In this document: in pieces, positions 30,076-32,514 of the stretch | How positions within the stretch are numbered: the first letter of the stretch is position 1 | Layout: every line of letters starts with the position of its first letter | NCBI GenBank assembly: GCA_964402925.1 | Contig: CAYOED010000038.1 | Location: 1 to 32,514, forward strand | Reading direction: 5' to 3' | DNA from: Suilimivivens sp964402925 | Lineage (GTDB): Bacteria > Bacillota > Clostridia > Lachnospirales > Lachnospiraceae | DNA length: 32,514 nucleotides | Program-made: the position numbers and the translations under genes | The notes under the pieces: model-generated | Seen by the model: the letters and a program-made list of their open reading frames with translations, nothing else | Databases searched by the model: none | Told to the model about the DNA's origin: nothing

Positions 30076-32000
30076 CCCTTTTTCTTATGAACATTGCGAA
30101 TGGTCTTCTTTTTCTTTCGACCGACTCGGTCATCCGTTTTCCGCTTTCTTTTATCACTCTGTCCACCTAAATCAGCCTTTTTCCCTTTTGGTCTGATCAG
30201 ACATTTTTTGTCAAAGCCAATCAGATCCTCCCGTCCGGCTTTTATGAGCGCTTCGTGAACCAGTTCGTAATTTTTAGGGTTCCGATACTGGATAAGCGCC
30301 CTCTGCATGGCCTTTTCATGGGGATTCCGGCATACGTACACCTTTTCACCGTTTCTGGGATCTATGCCTGTATAATACATGACGGTGGACAACGTAGAGG
30401 GGGTTGGATAAAAATCCTGTACCTGTTCCGGCATATAACCTAAATCCCTCAGATATTCGGCAAGCTCCACAGCCTCCTTCAATGTGGAACCCGGATGGGA
30501 AGACATCAGATAAGGCACCAGAAACTGTTTTTTGCCAAGTTCTTCATTCAGTTTATAATATTTTTTTACAAATCTTTCATATACGCTTCTTTTCGGCTTT
30601 CCCATTTTGTCTAAAACGGCATCAGAAATATGTTCCGGCGCTACTTTCAGCTGACCGCTCACATGATGCTCTACCAGTTCCCTGAAAAAGGCATCATCCT
30701 CCTGCGCTAATAAGTAATCAAAGCGGATTCCTGACCGTATGAAGACTTTTTTCACGCCCGGCAGCGCCCGCAATTTTTTTAGCAGGGAAAGATAATCTTG
30801 ATGATCGGCGTTCAGGTTTTTACAAGGCGACGGATACAGGCATTGCCTGTTTGTGCAGACACCTGCCTTTAACTGCTTTTGGCAGGCAGGATGCCGGAAA
30901 TTGGCGGTAGGACCTCCTACGTCGTGAATATACCCTTTAAAGTCAGGATCTTGTATCATCGTTTCGGCTTCCTCGAGAATTGATTCATGGCTCCGCACCT
31001 GAACGATTCTCCCCTGATGAAAAGTAAGCGCACAGAAACTGCATCCGCCAAAGCATCCTCTGTTACTGATTAGGGAAAATTTAATTTCTGATATTGCCGG
31101 AACGCCGCCCATCTCTTCATAAGACGGATGGTAAGTGCGCATATAGGGAAGTCCATAAATATCGTCCATCTCCTCCATAGATAAAGGCTTCTGAGGAGGG
31201 TTTTGTACTACATAGGTACCACCCGGATAAGGTTCTGCTAAAACCCTTGCCGTGAATGGATCCGTATTTTTATATTGAATGCCGAAACTTTCCGCATATT
31301 TGAAAGGGAACTCTTTCAGTTCATCATAGGAGGGAAGAAAAACAGCATTATCCTTTTCCTTTTCCGCCCCGGTTATACCGGAAATATCCTTTGTCTTATA
31401 AACGGTTCCCGGGATAAAGCTAAGATCCCTGATATCAATTCCACTGTCAAGTGCATCTGCAATCTCTATAATGGATTTTTCACCCATGCCATAGGAAATC
31501 AGGTCCGCCTGACTGTCTAATAAGATGGAACGCTTTAGGGAATTACTCCAATAATCATAATGTGCAAGGCGTCTTAGACTTGCTTCTATTCCTCCAATGA
31601 TGACCGGAACATCCTTATATTTTCGCCGGATCAGATTTCCATACACAATCGTTGCATAATCCGGTCTTTTTCCCATAACGCCGCCCGGTGTGTATGCATC
31701 CGTGGGACGCTTTTTCTTTGAGACAAAGTAATGATTTACCATGGAATCCATATTGCCTCCGGATATAAGGAAAGCAAGCCTAGGTCTTCCTAAAATGGCG
31801 ATACTGTTTTCATCTTTCCAGTCCGGCTGGGAAATAATGCCTACACTGTAGCCGTGGGCTTCAAGGATGCGGCTGATGATGGCATGTCCAAAAGAAGGAT
31901 GATCCACATAGGCATCCCCGCAGACATACACGAAATCAAGTTGTTCTATCTCTCTTTCTGTCATATCCTGTCTGGAGACAGGTAAAAATCCATTAAACAA
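30072..32000 (-). CDS. YgiQ-type radical SAM protein
   Basis: This 642-residue protein belongs to the YgiQ family of large radical SAM enzymes with unknown substrates. It has an N-terminal region (1-300) with CGDAYVDHPSFGHAIISRILEAHGY, typical of the family, and the iron-sulfur motif in NRGCFGGCSFCAL. An internal Cys-rich segment, CQKQLKAGVCTNRQCLYPSPC, follows. The last 40 residues are strongly basic, as in RNA-binding tails. The start is TTG at 32000, with GGGAGG 5 nt upstream; the nearby ATG at 31993 is out of frame. It overlaps the upstream HAD gene by 8 bp. Confidence 0.92.
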   Translation of the reverse strand: MFNGFLPVSRQDMTEREIEQLDFVYVCGDAYVDHPSFGHAIISRILEAHGYSVGIISQPDWKDENSIAILGRPRLAFLISGGNMDSMVNHYFVSKKKRPTDAYTPGGVMGKRPDYATIVYGNLIRRKYKDVPVIIGGIEASLRRLAHYDYWSNSLKRSILLDSQADLISYGMGEKSIIEIADALDSGIDIRDLSFIPGTVYKTKDISGITGAEKEKDNAVFLPSYDELKEFPFKYAESFGIQYKNTDPFTARVLAEPYPGGTYVVQNPPQKPLSMEEMDDIYGLPYMRTYHPSYEEMGGVPAISEIKFSLISNRGCFGGCSFCALTFHQGRIVQVRSHESILEEAETMIQDPDFKGYIHDVGGPTANFRHPACQKQLKAGVCTNRQCLYPSPCKNLNADHQDYLSLLKKLRALPGVKKVFIRSGIRFDYLLAQEDDAFFRELVEHHVSGQLKVAPEHISDAVLDKMGKPKRSVYERFVKKYYKLNEELGKKQFLVPYLMSSHPGSTLKEAVELAEYLRDLGYMPEQVQDFYPTPSTLSTVMYYTGIDPRNGEKVYVCRNPHEKAMQRALIQYRNPKNYELVHEALIKAGREDLIGFDKKCLIRPKGKKADLGGQSDKRKRKTDDRVGRKKKKTIRNVHKKKG

Positions 32001-32514
32001 GCGAACCTCCCGGCACTGACAGCCCTTCCATGATATCCGAATAATCTGTTATGTAAAAATCAGAGAGTCTCTTCTTTTCTTCATCCTGGTCAAGGGAATA
32101 TTCATCCCTAACGGCACAGACCTTCATACCTGCCGCTTTTCCCGCCATGATTCCGGGAACAATGTCTTCAAACACAAGGCATTTTTCCGGTCTGACTTTG
32201 CATTTTTTTGCCGCCTCAAGATAGACATCCGGAGCCGGTTTCCCTTTTTCCACATCACAGGCAGTCACAATGCAGTCAAAGCTGCCGAAAAGTCCATGCA
32301 CTTTTATGACATTTTCCACCAGCGCTCTTGAATTGCTTGTGGCGATTCCCAATCTGATTCCGGCATTTTGGCAATATTCCACGAAGGATCTGGCACCTTC
32401 TTTAAGCGGAACATGATAAGTATATTGATCCCATGCCATCCGGTTCCAGTCCTCTTTAATCTGGTCTATGGAATCGGGTATCTGAAATCTTGTCTTAAAA
32501 TATTCTGCTGTCTC
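31993..32514 (-). CDS. HAD-family phosphatase, 5' end outside the window
   Basis: The reading frame is open to the window edge, so the first part is missing; an internal ATG at 32439 is not the start. The 173 visible residues resemble beta-phosphoglucomutase-type HAD hydrolases: motif II in GIATSNS, motif III K in EKGKPAPDVYLEAAKKC, and motif IV in CLVFEDIVPGI. Motif I (DxDGT) should lie beyond the edge. HAD enzymes of this group act on sugar phosphates or other small phosphoesters. The stop overlaps the YgiQ-type start, so the two are translated from one message. Confidence 0.88.
   Translation of the reverse strand, partial: ETAEYFKTRFQIPDSIDQIKEDWNRMAWDQYTYHVPLKEGARSFVEYCQNAGIRLGIATSNSRALVENVIKVHGLFGSFDCIVTACDVEKGKPAPDVYLEAAKKCKVRPEKCLVFEDIVPGIMAGKAAGMKVCAVRDEYSLDQDEEKKRLSDFYITDYSDIMEGLSVPGGSLV

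Overview
The window reads as chromosomal DNA of an anaerobic Gram-positive, most likely a Lachnospiraceae-type clostridium. Supporting signs are strong AGGAGG ribosome sites, A+T-rich intergenic DNA with sigma-A-type promoters, a Prp protease beside an N-terminally extended L27, a YneA/LexA pair with Bacillus-type SOS boxes, a HisZ plus short HisG pair, and a rplU-prp-rpmA-obgE-yhbY-nadD-yqeK-rsfS block. There is no rRNA, tRNA, CRISPR array, insertion sequence or prophage. This placement is inference from gene content.

Layout. 1-1190: a cytidylate-kinase-like gene set among three different hairpin/palindromic elements. 1195-3332 (minus): AI-2E-type membrane protein, dtd and a small membrane protein. 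3456-5226 (plus): ttcA-like thiolase ATPase overlapping a XerC/D-type recombinase. 5231-6469: divergent yneA-like gene and lexA around an array of five LexA-box-like sites. 6537-7160 (minus): a second cytidylate-kinase-like paralogue. 7182-12046 (minus): a complete branched-chain amino acid ABC transporter, livJ then livHMGF, with a terminator and a second promoter between livJ and livH. 12201-12422 (plus): a small DUF378 protein. 12501-16726 (minus): the rplU-to-rsfS ribosome/GTPase/NAD block, with an internal terminator after rpmA. 16907-21864 (minus): a DUF4190-like protein, short RNase E/G, DUF2344 protein, TIGR03960-type radical SAM protein and a small membrane protein. 21951-26966 (minus): hisZ-hisG-hisD-hisB-hisIE. 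27235-27863 (plus): a VapBC-type toxin-antitoxin pair. 27892 to the end (minus): recU, an RluA-type pseudouridine synthase, a two-helix membrane protein, a YgiQ-type radical SAM protein and a HAD phosphatase cut by the window edge.

Most of the window is housekeeping. The parts that deserve a second look are: the SOS control region, where a LexA box sits in the spacer of a perfect-consensus promoter and two further box pairs abut at 13-bp offsets; a HisIE enzyme carrying an N-terminal HisF-like barrel that has lost both HisF catalytic aspartates; the palindromic elements around the first kinase-like gene, including two mutually exclusive hairpins; an RNase E/G lacking the zinc-link; and the operator-like palindromes in the promoters of vapBC and of the first kinase-like gene. 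I see no clear new defence or mobile system.
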